Below are positions 21,771 through 33,233 of a stretch of DNA of 64,000 nucleotides, one piece after another. Source of the stretch: Lenzites betulinus (lineage: Eukaryota > Basidiomycota > Agaricomycetes > Polyporales > Polyporaceae); the NCBI GenBank assembly GCA_022264855.1, contig JABYQU010000044.1, forward strand, positions 124,001-188,000, written 5' to 3'. The translations under genes were made by a program, and so were the position numbers. The notes beneath the pieces are model-generated. The model saw only the letters and a program-made list of their open reading frames with translations. It did not search any database and was not told where the DNA came from. Position 1 is the stretch's first letter. Each line of letters begins with the position of its first letter.

Positions 21771-24032
21771 TCAGGCAACTGCCACGTCCAACTTGATCAG
21801 GAACACCTTCTTGCACACGGGACATGCACCGTGGTCCTCTAGCTCACGGATGAGACAGCTGTATAGTAGAAACCATTCGATCAATGGCCGGTGCTGTACC
21901 GGAGAGAGGGGACGCTTACTCGCGGCAGAATATATGACCACACACGGTGGCCACGGGTTTCGTACAGACCTCGGTCATACACGCTCGACAGTGCCACGAC
22001 TGGGTCTTTTCGTGGGGCCGTTGAGGGCCTGCTGAACAAAGAGTGAGATATAAGAAGTATGCCCGGCTTTTGGTAAGGTGAAACTCACATTGGTTTATGG
22101 ACTGCTGAGGCCGTGACGCGCTCGGCGCCGGTTTTCGAGTAGATGGAGCTACAGGTGAGCGTTTGACCGCAGGGATGGGCTGGACGGAATGGACACTCTC
22201 CACATCCTGTACATAGACACAGTCAGCTATCGGCGCAGATTACCGTTTGAAGCGAGCTCGCCTCAGTAGCCGGATCCGCGCTCTGAGAGGCCACAAAGCG
22301 CAGCACCGCGCTCGAAGGGCTGCTGCAGCTGCGCGGCGACATGGACTTGGGCGTGGACGACGTCCCTTCCGCACGTGCAACGTGCCGGTCAGTGTGCTGT
22401 GGCGCCTCGCCTCCCACCCCGCCCTCGCTCTGTCTGTCCGTAAGCATGTCTCCGAGCTCCTGCATTGCGCGTAGCACTCGTCCAGCAGCACCCATTCCAT
22501 ATCTCTGGGAGAGGAGGTCTAACGCAGCTTTGGCAATCACGGACGACCGATCGGCATCGTCCGTGAACCGGTCGTACTCGATGGCGCTCTTGGGGGCTAA
22601 CTCAGTGCTGCAACATAAAAAGGCGTGAGCTTCCTACGGTCCCCCAATGACAGTTGAATATATACCGTTGTGTTCCCCCATTGGGTCCGAAAGGGATATG
22701 CGATGGAATAGCAAGACGGGGGGGAGGGGAAGGAGGAGGAACGTGAGGAACGTCGAGCAGAGGATGAGGAACGTCGAACAGAGGATGAGGAGGTCGAACG
22801 CTGTTCACGCTATCGTCCGATAGTTGCTGGCCTACTGGGTTCTCGGAGCTGGGCGCCGCCGGTGGCTTGTCGCGTACAGTGACTGGAAAGTCTTTGACGG
22901 TTGAAGTTGTAGTGCACTGTTTCAGAGGCATACGTCGGTCTATAGCCTTAGAATCGCAGAACACTTTACGTACCGTTATTGACGCGGCTTCTTGCGTGGC
23001 GGTATAGGGTTCTGTGGACGACGAACGCTCGGGTTGACTTGACACTGACTGGCTCTGTGTCTCAGGAACAAACGCCGGCTCTGGATGGGCGACGTTTCCC
23101 TTCGCGTCCACGGTATGCTGGTTCGGATAAATCAATCAGAGCTGTACTGACACTGTCATATTTGAAGAACTGTGGTCATACCCAATCCGATTCGCAGCTG
23201 CTGCCGAGTTCACTGGCTGGAATCCCTACCGGAGATCTTGGGCGGGCGGTACATTCACGAGCGTGCTTCACTGTTATCAGAAATTAGGTCTAAAGAGTCC
23301 AGAGTAACAACATACAAATCCCAGCTCTAGACTGCTCAAGAACCCTTGCTCACACCAGGGACATGCAGCATGCACGACGGAGGACCGATAGTGCTCCTGC
23401 AGACTCATCATACCGAGTGGAATGCAGATACTGCATACTGTACAGGGGTTGACAGAGGCTGCGTGCTGTGTCGGCGGTATGAGCATAGCGACAATACGGT
23501 CGCCGAATGAACACACTCACATAAGCCAATCTCAGATCGTTTGTGAATTCGAGCTTGCAAACAGAGCACTCTGATTTAGTAGTCGTGTTTTTACTGGTGC
23601 TGGAGCCACTAGCTTCGTGCTCTCTATGATGCTACATCCGATAAGGCCGCAGGTGAGATCGATAGTGCGACATGTAGACTGGGGGCGGGAGCTGTGTCTC
23701 ACCTCCCCTAACGTCTGAGCATCTCTGAAGTGTTCGCCGCAAGTGGCGCATGACACTATGTTGGAAATCGAGGTCTTGCGCTCATGGTGGGCGGTGGTGG
23801 TGCTGGCCGGGGCGACTTTGGGGGCGGGTGCAGTACTAATCGAGGCGGTTTTGGGGACGGATGCAATACACGCCTTCTGGTGGGCTTTACATAGCGTATG
23901 AGAATGGAAAGTCGCCTCGCAAAAACGGCAGTAATATCCGGGAGTCCATATGTGCCCGGTAAGAGACGCGTGGTCCCTGCCTGTACCCAGTCCGATAACA
24001 GGCGTCTTACACTGGAAGCATCTGACTGGCAT
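21771..24032 (-). CDS. U1-type zinc finger/RING protein (R2)
   Basis: A multi-exon gene. The first exon gives MPVRCFQCKTPVIG with the C-x2-C-x12-H-x5-H finger, then CRFCEATFHSHTLCKAHQKAC, a Pro/Thr-rich linker and CATCGEHFRDAQTLGEH. Later exons give CSVCKLEFTNDLRLAYH, a unit with LQEHYRSSVVHAACPWCEQGF, and a long low-complexity region. The extreme C-terminal RING is CRACMTEVCTKPVATVCGH, FCRECLIRELEDHG, CPVCKKVFLI, ending LDVAVA. The RING supports ubiquitin-ligase activity; the first finger's spacing suggests RNA or dsRNA binding. Both are inferences from domain type. TATAAGAGG lies about 100 bp upstream. Some middle exon boundaries are tentative. Confidence 0.72.
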
Positions 24033-24935
24033 GGTTGGGGTGCGTGTGCGAGGTCTCTGCGGGCTCGGCGGCGACGGGACAGAAGAGTACTGGGGAAGAG
24101 AGACGTCAGCGAGTGAGCCGTCCAGCATCCTCTTATACGCACTAGGCATGTGGTCACCGCGTTCCCGCAAATGACTAGATACAGTTCAGCTTACCGCAGC
24201 AGGGCCTTCGTAAGAGATGACTTCTGCGTGAGAAACGGCGACTCGGAAGACCTGGATGGACCGCCTCGGACACCGCTGCTGCACATGCACAAACCTATAC
24301 GGTCATTACCATGGATGAGATACACTGCTAGAAACACGGTCAGCGTATGGTACACTGAGTCCCGCAATGAACTGACCTTGTGATGTAGTCATTGACTAGT
24401 AGCGACCGGCGAACGGCAAATTTGTTCGCGCGACGCGCCTGGCCGCGCATGAAGGTGCCTATTACGGTGGTTGCGGCTACCTGTTCTGGTGTTACTCGTG
24501 AAAACGCGGCGTGTTTGTGTGTTCCGTAGTGAGTTTGCAATATATTGTCACGAACGAAGATAGGATGTGGCCGCACAGCGCAAGCTGTGGTGAGGTGTAT
24601 AGTTTGAAGTCCGCTAGGCGCCTCGCCGTCGAGCCAATTCGAGGCGACCGGCACGCAGATGCCGAGAACATAGTGCCAACGTCTCTCCACCCCTTCTCAA
24701 TGCTCATGCCGCCGGTATCTCTAGAGGGGCCACGATACAACCTATTCAGGATGCGCAACGTGAGGCCGAATTTCTCGACATCAAACCGAGGTTAGAATAT
24801 CACTGATTGTATCATGTCACTACTACTACTACTTATACTACCACGTACTAGATGCGAATGTTCATGATACTGTACCTCCCGTAAGTATCCGAGGTCTACA
24901 TTATCGCACAAAATTTACCTGAAGGACACCATCTT
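24033..24935. other. Intergenic region upstream of R2 and downstream of the old yellow enzyme
   Basis: About 900 bp. It contains the R2 TATA element and a short ACT-type repeat near 24820-24840. Two leftward frames (24340-24758) are open for about 90-115 codons but contain no recognisable motif or splice structure. Confidence 0.4.
24131..24139 (-). promoter_or_regulatory. TATAAGAG promoter element of R2
   Basis: TATAAGAGG on the reverse strand, about 100 bp upstream of the ATG at 24032. The same octamer precedes R3 and R4. Confidence 0.5.
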
Positions 24936-26344
24936 CTACAATTTGCCATCATACGCGGGGTAGTCGATGTACCCATGAGGGTCCTCCGGTACGTTGTAAA
25001 CAGCGCGGGACCACTTTGCAAGGGGGAGGTTATTGCGAAGCCTGAAAGGAAGGTCGGGCTACACACAATACAGTCAGTAGTAGTCGCAACATGAGACAGC
25101 GCTGAGAACGGCGTACGTTGCTCAGGAACCAACGCCCGAAGGCGACAAGCTCTCCTGTCTCTTCCACTTTCTGTATGGCAGACTCGCGGGTGTATCGGCC
25201 GGCGGAGATAAGTGTGCGCGGGAGCCACAGCTGGCGAATGAAGTCGTTCGTCTGGGCGTACAGATCAGCTTAAAATCGACGGAGCAGAAGGAGAGCAAGG
25301 AACTACCTCTCCCTCCTCGATGGGCTTATCCTCTCCTGCGGAAAGACCGGGCTCCACGATCGAGAGGTAGGCAAGGTCCGGATGATCTTGCGCCAGACGC
25401 GAGACGAAGTACGTGAACGTGGGGATCTGGTCGGCAACACCCACATCTGGAATCGCAGCGCGATCTTACGTCAGCTTGTTTTTGAAACCAAACACCTCCA
25501 GAGAGACAACTCGCCGTTCCAAGCACTCCATGGGCTGATACGGACCGCGGTCCTCTTCGCGCCCACGGCCTTTGTGACCGCGTCGACGACCGCGAGAGGG
25601 AAGCGGGCCTTGTTTTCGACCGAGCCGCCGTACTCGTCAGTCCGCTTGTTTGTGCTGTCCTGCAAGAACTGGTCGAGCATGTAGCCATGTGCTGAGTGCA
25701 CCTCGACACCGTCAAAACCTGCACGGCAGACAGCGTTCTTCGCTGCCGTGACAAAACCGTCGATATGCTGCTGGATTTCTGTGTGCCTTGTTAGTGAGGA
25801 TGCATCCGGCCTCTGACATAAAGAACACGAACCGGCTGGGGTCATTGGGCGAGGAGCCACATCGCTGCCTTTCAGAGGGACAGCAGAAGGGGCAATGTAG
25901 GGGTAGTCGCCGTCCTTCGCGAGCTCTGTCCGGTTAGTGGCACGCCCGATGGCCCAGAGTTGCATGAAAATGTACGATCCCTTCGCGTGGACAGCGTCCG
26001 CGATCTGGATTACCGTCGAGCAGTATTGAGCATACAAAGTATACGGTGAAGCTATCACTGGTACGTACGCGTTTCCAAGCAGCGACCTGGTCATCGCTCC
26101 AAATACCTGGGACGTGAACGGAGACGCTGCCAGCCCAGGGCGCGATGTAGGTCGCCTCGGTGATCAGGAGCGTGCCGGGGGTCGATGCACGCTGCGAGTA
26201 GTACTGGACCGCCATATCTCCGTGTACGTGCTTGTCGTTGGCACGGAAACGCGTAAGGGGTGCGAGCACGACGCGGTGGCCGAGAGTGAGGTCGCCGACC
26301 TGTACGGGCTGGAAAAGCTTGGGGACTGGGGTGGTTTGGACCAT
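24936..26344 (-). CDS. NADH:flavin oxidoreductase, old yellow enzyme family
   Basis: An FMN-dependent ene-reductase of the OYE family, which reduces activated C=C bonds with NAD(P)H. Exons give [114 protein letters not shown] and AVRISPW. Further exons include [13 protein letters not shown] and [17 protein letters not shown], and the protein ends [10 protein letters not shown]. The substrate-binding pair is His-His (VHSAHG) rather than the His-Asn of yeast OYE1, a variation known within the family. Length is about 370 aa. A TATATAAGG box lies about 100 bp upstream. No targeting signal is seen. Confidence 0.88.
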
Positions 26345-27169
26345 AGCGATGAAGTCGAAGGCGGTAGTAGGATGATGAGCGCGGTTAGCGATGGAATGTG
26401 TGAGGGCTGTTGTTCTGAAACATGTCGGTCTCTGCGTTCACCTTATATACACGCTGCAGAGACGCAACATCATCAGTATGTTAGTCATGGCTGCTACGAT
26501 GCATTCCACGATTCCAGGCTCTCAAGCTTCTCGCGGCTTACAAAGGTATAGAGAGATGCCTTCACGTTCCCGGATTCCGGCACAACAACACAGGATGAGC
26601 CTGTTCAAGATCGACTGATCGGTTAGCGAACGGTGTGTGTGCCGCTCGACACTGTCAGCAAGCGACGCTCCAGTAGCACACCCGGCCAGGATGAACTAGG
26701 CAAGTATGAACGTCCAATACAATAACGCTAACTCCGAGATACAAAACATACCAAGTTGTCTGTTACCTGTGCTTGGAGATGACCATGCAGTGTTTGCTAA
26801 GGCGAGGGCGCGTTATAGTACGCGTGATGGAACTCGGTTAGCAGGTGGATGTAGACTCGACTCTGACTCAGACTCGGAGGAGGTTCTTCAGATAGACTCG
26901 GATGCTATATTGAGAGCGCTGACCAAGCCAAGCTAGTGTGTACAGACTGCGGTCGACGTTGAGTGAGTGATTGTTTGACCGCTAGCAGTGGATAGTCATG
27001 ATGCGAAGTAGTTATGAAGTAAGTACCGTTCGAACGTTAGTACGTGGAGGAGTCGTAGAAGCCAGATATGTGCGCTTAATCATGCAGTGCTCTCAACTTG
27101 TTAATTACGCTCATCTAGTATCGGCGGCATTGCCAACATGCATATGGCACCTCGGTACTTGGGTACTAC
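26345..27169. other. Intergenic region, nothing recognised beyond a promoter
   Basis: About 825 bp between the start of the old yellow enzyme gene and the stop of the F-box gene. It holds the TATA box at 26441-26449. The remaining open frames are short and have no codon pattern. Confidence 0.45.
26441..26449 (-). promoter_or_regulatory. TATA box of the old yellow enzyme gene
   Basis: TATATAAGG on the reverse strand, about 100 bp upstream of the ATG at 26344. Confidence 0.5.
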
Positions 27170-29044
27170 CTACGATTCCCCGAGCAGGATACGCCGTCCA
27201 TTGTACCACACCCCGCCAGAATGTAGAACTAGGTCCTGGAGTTGTTTAAGCCGCTCCTCTCCCTCCTTCGTCTCTACCTCCCATCCGCCCACGTTATTCG
27301 AGCCGCGGATCCTGATAACCTCGACACGGTGCCCTTGAGCGGCACGCTCCTTCAACAGCGCGACTAGCTGTTCGCACACTTCCGGTATGTCTTCGTCCAT
27401 AATCTTGAGGAAAATCGTAGTTAACGCGGGAGCCGGTAGACCTCGCTCGCCCGCCGGACTCGTTGGTGCATGTGCGACGACGAACCGCGTCTTTATATCG
27501 TTGCTGGACAAAACGGCAAGCTCGGCGAGAGCATCGATGTGGCGATCCGCCTCCGCCAGCACGGTAGCGAGGAGGCCTGCCTTGGGGTCGTTCCCTTCCC
27601 ACAACGAGCGCACGCGCAGCGTCTTCACCGTCGACAGCGTGGGTCCAAGCGCCGCGATCACAGGTGCTAGAAGCAGGGTGTAGAGCGGTTTGCTATCATC
27701 GCATGACTTGGAGAACCGAAGCTTGAGCCCACCGCCACTTTCGCGGAATGCATGCACTTCGAACTTCTCTGCCTCGTCGATGATGACCTCGAGTATGTGA
27801 AAATGATTCAGTGGAGTGTTTCGAAATGTTTCAAATTTTGGTCGTTTATAGCGCCTGACCAGTATGCGATTTATCTCGAGCATGCAGGTGGGCGGGACCC
27901 GAAGACGTTCAGCGAAAACAATGGCGGCTAAGTGACAGCTAATGCCGACAACACCTACGCGAAGGCGGTTGAGGTGCACGGTCGCCCAATTGGCAGTCGG
28001 CGTTGGGTTCGAGGAGAGATCATAAAACTGGCATTCCCGGACGCGCAGTGTCTCGAGGGCTGGCATGTTTGCAAGAAGCCCAAGCAAATGCTTCACAGAG
28101 AACTGGATATTATGTCCCTCATTGTGGGCGATGACCAGGTGGGCGAGCACGGGGAAGCGGTCCAAGTATATCGCCCCCGCGCTGAGAGAAAACTCGAACG
28201 CTTTCAGCGCAAGAGCCTCTTCACCCCTAAAGAGCCGCATCTTGGTATGTTTCGGAAAGTATGCACCAATGTCCGAGTACTGCGAGTCGGAGAGGATACG
28301 GAGGTAACGAAGGCTTTGCGCGAGTGTCTGCATGTTGTCACGGCTGTACTTCGGCATAGCGGATTGGCCGCTGGCACAAATTACTAGCCCATGCAGTCGT
28401 GGCCACAAGAGATCGCGCCACCCGTCCTGAGACAACGTTCGGTCCTGAGGTTCGGCGGTATTGTCGTAGAGAGTGAGGGGAATGTGTGACCCAGAACGCT
28501 CGGCAAAAAGTCTAGAGATATTGCGTGGGCCAGGGGGGATGTGGTTCCAGAGTAGAGGCGAAGAAACCGCCGCGGACCGCCAGAGGTGACAGACATGTGT
28601 TATGGACATGAGAGTTTTGAAGTCGGTCACCGGCCGGGGTGTCTCAGAGTAGGCGTAGAGAAACTCCTCCCATGTGTCTCGCAGTTCGACTACTGGCTTC
28701 TTGTCCAGCGCATGTAGGAACACAGTGATTAAGAGTTCTGCGGGGAGCTTGCTCGGTAGCGTTCTTCGGCTATTACATTCTCGTCGTACGGATGCCAGAG
28801 CAAAACCGAGGTCTTCTTCAATTGCGAAAAGCTGTATCAAAGAGTCGATGAGTATATGCTTGATGAGCAGCGCTGAGGTGTGCCAAACCTCATCAGAACT
28901 GCAAACCGAACGTGGATAAGTGAATGAATCGCTACGGCCGAAGGCCCCTACATACCTGCTTGATTTTATCTCGAGCTCGTTACACTGGGTTCTGAGTTTT
29001 CGGATGCGTGCGGCGAGGGAGGCGATCGATCCGTCCGTGGCCAT
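27170..29044 (-). CDS. F-box protein
   Basis: Two exons; a 57-nt in-frame intron (donor just after KSS at about 28960, acceptor before SDEVWH) is removed from an otherwise continuous 624-codon frame, leaving about 605 aa. A short N-terminal coiled coil (IASLAARIRKLRTQCNELE) precedes the F-box: LPSKLPAELLITVFLHAL, then TLMSITHVCHLWRSAAVSSP and LLWNHIPPG. The rest is an irregular leucine-rich region typical of the large Agaricomycete F-box families (ALETLRVRECQFYDLSS, TVKTLRVRSLWEGND). F-box proteins recruit substrates to SCF ubiquitin ligases; the substrate is unknown. The product ends RRILLGES. The intron sits near the N-terminus, as is common in these families. Confidence 0.82.
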   Translation of the reverse strand: MATDGSIASLAARIRKLRTQCNELEIKSSRYVGAFGRSDSFTYPRSVCSSDEVWHTSALLIKHILIDSLIQLFAIEEDLGFALASVRRECNSRRTLPSKLPAELLITVFLHALDKKPVVELRDTWEEFLYAYSETPRPVTDFKTLMSITHVCHLWRSAAVSSPLLWNHIPPGPRNISRLFAERSGSHIPLTLYDNTAEPQDRTLSQDGWRDLLWPRLHGLVICASGQSAMPKYSRDNMQTLAQSLRYLRILSDSQYSDIGAYFPKHTKMRLFRGEEALALKAFEFSLSAGAIYLDRFPVLAHLVIAHNEGHNIQFSVKHLLGLLANMPALETLRVRECQFYDLSSNPTPTANWATVHLNRLRVGVVGISCHLAAIVFAERLRVPPTCMLEINRILVRRYKRPKFETFRNTPLNHFHILEVIIDEAEKFEVHAFRESGGGLKLRFSKSCDDSKPLYTLLLAPVIAALGPTLSTVKTLRVRSLWEGNDPKAGLLATVLAEADRHIDALAELAVLSSNDIKTRFVVAHAPTSPAGERGLPAPALTTIFLKIMDEDIPEVCEQLVALLKERAAQGHRVEVIRIRGSNNVGGWEVETKEGEERLKQLQDLVLHSGGVWYNGRRILLGES

Positions 29045-29355
29045 CCGTATACTGCAGGTGAACTGTTGACGAGCCTCGGGCCTTCACGTTGAGCAGAGGG
29101 AATGGGATGTCTCGGAACGTAACAGACAGTTGATGTAGTGGAATGGTCCCAAATGCACCAGCGACTCCGACATGCTCTAAGCACGCAGCGGCACCTATAT
29201 TCAGCACCACGACTATCCCGCGAGGCAGAGCCTCGTGTTGACCACGATGCAGAACCCTTACTCGAGGCGCTCGCTCGCTCGTGAATGCGTTCAATTCAGA
29301 GCTGCGAGCACATATATTAGCGTATATGCAAAACGTTCATTCGAGTCAGGCTCGT
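29045..29355. other. Spacer between F-box gene and R3
   Basis: 311 bp that should hold the F-box promoter and the R3 3' UTR. A TATATTAG-type sequence lies near 29312, about 270 bp from the F-box start, too far to assign with confidence. Confidence 0.35.
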
Positions 29356-31384
29356 TCAGCCCCCAGACACGTCGACGACCAGCTTGGCCAAGAATACATG
29401 CCCGCAGGCAGCACACGCCCCCCACGCCTTCAAATCAAGGAGGAAGCACCTAGCAGTAAACGGGCATATATCAATGGATCGGACGCGATGGTAGAAGGCT
29501 CAAAAGACGTCAGGCTTACTCGCGGCAGAAGATATGCCCGCACATGGTGACAATTGGATCCCTGCACTCGGGCCTGGAGCAGGAGCGGCAATGTAACGAA
29601 AGCGGCTTGGCATCCTCACTCGGTCTATTGACTGTCGGTGCTGTGAGCGGTGGTGCAACGGGCTGCTCTGGCGGGCAACCGGATAGGCGTAGGTGTACGA
29701 TACGTTCGGGGGAGGTTTGGGGTGATATCCTCTTGGATTCCCAATTATCGCCGCTGAGGCTGTCTGGCTCGGCCGATAAGTCATCTATGAGCTCTGGCGC
29801 CGTGCAGAAACTGGACAAAGTTTGTTAGTATTATAGACTATGCAGCGGATGAGGTACACTGACCTCTCACCGCCGTCTTGGGAGATAGAAGAGGGTGCCG
29901 GATCTGTAGTCTCCGAGGGTTCGAGTGCGGGCACGTTCGCAGCGGGACCAGCCGCTTCGGCGTCGGTCGCGAGGTCCTCCGCTGTGGCATTTGAGTCCGT
30001 AGAGGGCTCACCGGCAACACCCGTGGTCTGTATCGAGTATAGCTCAACAAACACTCTAGATCACTGGTAAGGGACCAAGATACATACCGAGGGAAAGACA
30101 CGTTCGTCGTCGTATTTTTCGTCGACGCTTCCCTTTGACTCTACTACGCCTAGCGCCACCGGTACTCCAGGCTTGGGTGGCACCGATGCAACTTTGAAGT
30201 CGGCGACGCTATCAACCTGCAAGCATCTCGTATTAGACACAGCCATTACCCCCACGTTGGAATGCCATCACCACCTTCACGCCGTCCTCCGCACTGGGTC
30301 CCCCCGCAGCCGGCGGCTGATTGAGCCCACAGGCGACCTTGTCCGCGCCGGGCAGCAAAGCGGGCTGAACTGCACTGGGCGTGCGGCCCGAGAGCCAAGT
30401 GCAGTTATCGTAATGCTGTCGAGTCAAGCGCACGTCGTCAGTACTAATGACATCGCCGAACGCGCCACAGGCCCAAGCTCAAGCGCACCCCAAACAGCTG
30501 CGTGGAGCTCTCGAACGCGCGGTCGCAGGACGGGCACGGGTCGGGGTGGGCCGGCGAGGTGCGGTAGTGCTCGTCCAGGCTCGTTAGCGACGTCTTCGGG
30601 AAGCAGACCGCGCAGCGCTTGCAGGAGATGACGTTTGTCATGTGCTGTGGAGCGATTAATATTGGGGAGTTGCAGTTAGTATTAGACTTGAGTGGGCGGG
30701 ATGGAGAGACGGGGATGCTTACTCGTAAAAGCGCGATGTCGTCGATGAACCCGACCCAACACACGGCGCATTGGAATATGGCAGGCCCGGGGTCCTGCGC
30801 AGACACCGCCTGTCAGCATCGGTGCTCATGTACGCCGCACCGTCCTGCACTAACCAAGTTCGTCGGAGGCGGGTCGGGAGCGGCGGGGGAGCTGTGGCAG
30901 TCGCTCATATGCTGTCGACGGGGACATGATGTTAGACGCACTCCGTGGACGTCAATCGAATGCATCCGGTAGATACCTGGTCCAGTACGTCCGCATCTTT
31001 GTAGCACGCACCGCACACAGAACAGGACTGGATCTGGAAGCCCCATGCGTCCTGTGTGCGCACCGGGGCCTTGGGGGCCGGCTTGGGGGGCGGGACGGAC
31101 GGCAGGGCGAACGGCGGTACGAACGACGGTACGAACGGCGGGGCGAATGACAGGCCCTGCGTCGCTATGCTCGTCATGTTGTGTATCCCAGGCGCAGTGG
31201 CCCCAGATACGTGTGAGGTCTTCCGGTGCAGACTCAACAGTTTGTTCTTGTTGAAGGCCGCGTCGCAGTTCCATTGGCCACAGTAGTAGCCAGGCTTCCA
31301 TACGTGTCCCGTGCTCCTGGCGTGCTCGTTACCTGCTTTTTTGCTACTCACGGGGATCCCGCACTGGTTGCATCGGATGGGCAT
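29356..31384 (-). CDS. U1-type zinc finger/RING protein (R3)
   Basis: A multi-exon relative of R2. The start MPIRCNQCGIPVSS makes the same C-x2-C-x12-H-x5-H finger. Next come WKPGYYC, a second finger around FNKNKLLSLHRKTSH, a Pro-rich linker (PPKPAPKAPVR) and CSVCGACYKDADVLDQH. Further exons give CAVCWVGFIDDIALLR and CKRCAVCFPKTSLTSLDEHY followed by HPDPCPSCDRAFES, a unit shared with R2 and R4. The C-terminal RING is CRSCSRPECRDPIVTMCGH with FCRECFLLDLKAWG and CAACGHVFLAK, ending VVDVSGG. The predicted role is a ubiquitin ligase with nucleic-acid-binding fingers. TATAAGAGC lies about 100 bp upstream. Boundaries between 29785 and 30600 are tentative. Confidence 0.7.
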
Positions 31385-31899
31385 AATGGAGGCGAGGGAC
31401 TGCTCCGAGATCGGGGTGAGGGACAGGGTTGATGCTGAGCAGCGGCGACGTCGAAGGCCACCGGTCCTCCGAGACGGAGCTCTTATAGAGTGCACGCAGG
31501 ACAAGCGAGTGCTGCAGGCTTAGAGCCGCCCATCTGAGAAGCTACCGCAGCACAGTACTTCTCTCGACGCTCCGGAGGCGGCCGTGGGAATGAAGACGAC
31601 TCGCCGAGAACCTGGAATAGACACTGACCTTTCTCACTTTCTTCAGGTGCACCGCGACTGGGCGCATGACTTGCACTCGTTCTGTGACAGCAGGGCAAGG
31701 TGAGCGCCGAACGTCCACCTTCCGGCAGGAAGGGCACGTTTCTCTTCGGCGGCGCAGAGCGGATACTCATTACGTCCGCAGCGACCGAAGACACCATTAG
31801 CCCTATCGTACCGATATATATCCCCGCTGTCAGGCCCGCGGCCACCCCAGCATCTAAATCCCGTTTCGACTGCCTCTGAGCGCCAGGTAATTCTAGTGC
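31385..31899. other. R3 promoter region / TLC gene 3' flank
   Basis: 515 bp. It contains the TATAAGAG element. A leftward frame of 120 codons (31845-31483) begins MAAGLTAGIYIGTIGLM with one hydrophobic stretch, but it overlaps the R3 core promoter and lacks other support, so I do not call it. Confidence 0.4.
31480..31487 (-). promoter_or_regulatory. TATAAGAG promoter element of R3
   Basis: TATAAGAG on the reverse strand, about 100 bp upstream of the ATG at 31384, matching the elements in front of R2 and R4. Confidence 0.5.
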
Positions 31900-33233
31900 T
31901 CAGTGGGCGGCCGCGTCGTTCGCAGCCGTAGTGCCCTCCGGAGCGGCGACAGGAGTGGCGTCCGTGCTGGGCGCGGGCGTGGGGGCGACAAGCGGCTTCG
32001 CCTCTGGGTCGAAGCGCTTCCGGACCGCGAAAATCATCTTGTAGAACCTGTACCCCGCGCTTTTAGCACACGGCGCGCGCGCCGCCGAATCATGAAGCGG
32101 TGTGTGACCCACCAGGTGGCGTTGAGAGCGTTGAGGACGATGTTCCCGACGGCGAAGGAGAGGAGGTAGACCGTCGGGATCTCGTGGCGGGCGTTGTAGA
32201 GCGCGTACATGAAGTCGATCGTGAGGTACCAGCCGTACACGATCCGCACGGAGAAGAACGTCGAGAGCAGGACGACGCCGTTCAGCCATTGCGCGAACGA
32301 GCCGGTGTGGCCGGTCTTGTCGAGGAATCTGCGGTGCAAAGCATCTTGGGTCAGTGATGGGGAACTGCGCTGGGGAATGCGGCTGACCGGTGAATGTTGA
32401 GGAAGATGGTACTCCTGTAGGCAAAATTTGAATAAACAATAGGTATAAGGGGGACACTATAGGCGAACGCACAGTTCCCAGGTGAGGAAACGCGGGGCAT
32501 AGTAGCCCAGGAATGGCCGCTATATGGCTTTAGTGATGATCACAGAATATCGAAGTGCGGTTCGAGCTCACGAAAGTCATCAAATAGAGTGTCATACATG
32601 ACGCGCCTGATCAGCGGAACCCGACGTTAGTGGGAGCGATCAGCGGGAGCAGGCGTGAACGTGCCATGTACGAGGAAACCGAAATCATCGAAGTTGATGA
32701 TCGCGTCCAGGGTGTCCCACAGGAAGTAGCTGCGTTGGGGTGAGCGAGCGCTCTCCGCGTTCGGCCGAGTGGCGACTCACCCGCAGGCGACTGCGACTGT
32801 CCTGCCCACTTTATCATCCCAGCCCCAGAGCTTATCCGCCTTGAGGGTATCGGAGTCTAGACTGGCGAAAGCGAGGGGAAGGACGATGAAGACGTGGAAG
32901 AGCGAGACAACTTGGATGTTCCTGCATGGGCTCGCACTCAGTCGCTACACACGGAAGGGCTAGGGCTAGTGGGGCACACCATTGGTTGATGCTACGGCGA
33001 GAACGCAGCTTGCCGTAGCTCTGAGGTAGTAGACGGGCACTGAGGAAAGGAGAGATGACCAGGTGGACGGCAGTGAAGAGAATGAAGGCGTAGACCAGGA
33101 GGGGGAAGTGGTCGACGAGGTGCGGGATGCTGAGGAGGTTCGCGATGGGCCGGGCGATAGCCCTTAGGGGGGCGTCGGTGGGGAGGTGCACGGACATGGA
33201 GAAGGAGCCCTGGAAGCGATCAGGGATGTACAT
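31900..33233 (-). CDS. TLC-domain membrane protein (TMEM56-like)
   Basis: A multi-exon gene encoding a TRAM-LAG1-CLN8 domain protein. It begins MYIPDRFQGSFSMSVH. Hydrophobic segments include DHFPLLVYAFILFTAVHLVI, VVSLFHVFIVLPLAFASL, VACGYFLWDTLDAIINFDD, LSTFFSVRIVYGW and TVYLLSFAVGNIVLNAL. Conserved landmarks are WGWDDKVGRTVAVACG, FLVHGASCMTLYL and RPFLGYYAPRFLTWE. The tail is FYKMIFAVRKRFDP, then a Pro/Ala/Thr-rich end (ANDAAAH). TLC proteins bind or make ceramide or other lipids in ER or endosomal membranes; the exact role is unknown. The HG|ASCMTL junction needs a GC-AG intron (32664-32607). Confidence 0.82.
32607..32664 (-). other. Non-canonical GC-AG intron
   Basis: Donor CATG|GCACGT and acceptor GATCAG|GCGCG on the reverse strand, 58 nt. 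Only this junction gives HGASCMTLYLMTFRPF, the conserved TLC sequence; the nearby GT sites shift the frame. Confidence 0.65.

Noticed and set aside
31483..31845. Reverse 120-codon frame with one hydrophobic segment
   Set aside because: It overlaps the R3 core promoter, has no splice or family support and ends next to the TATA element.
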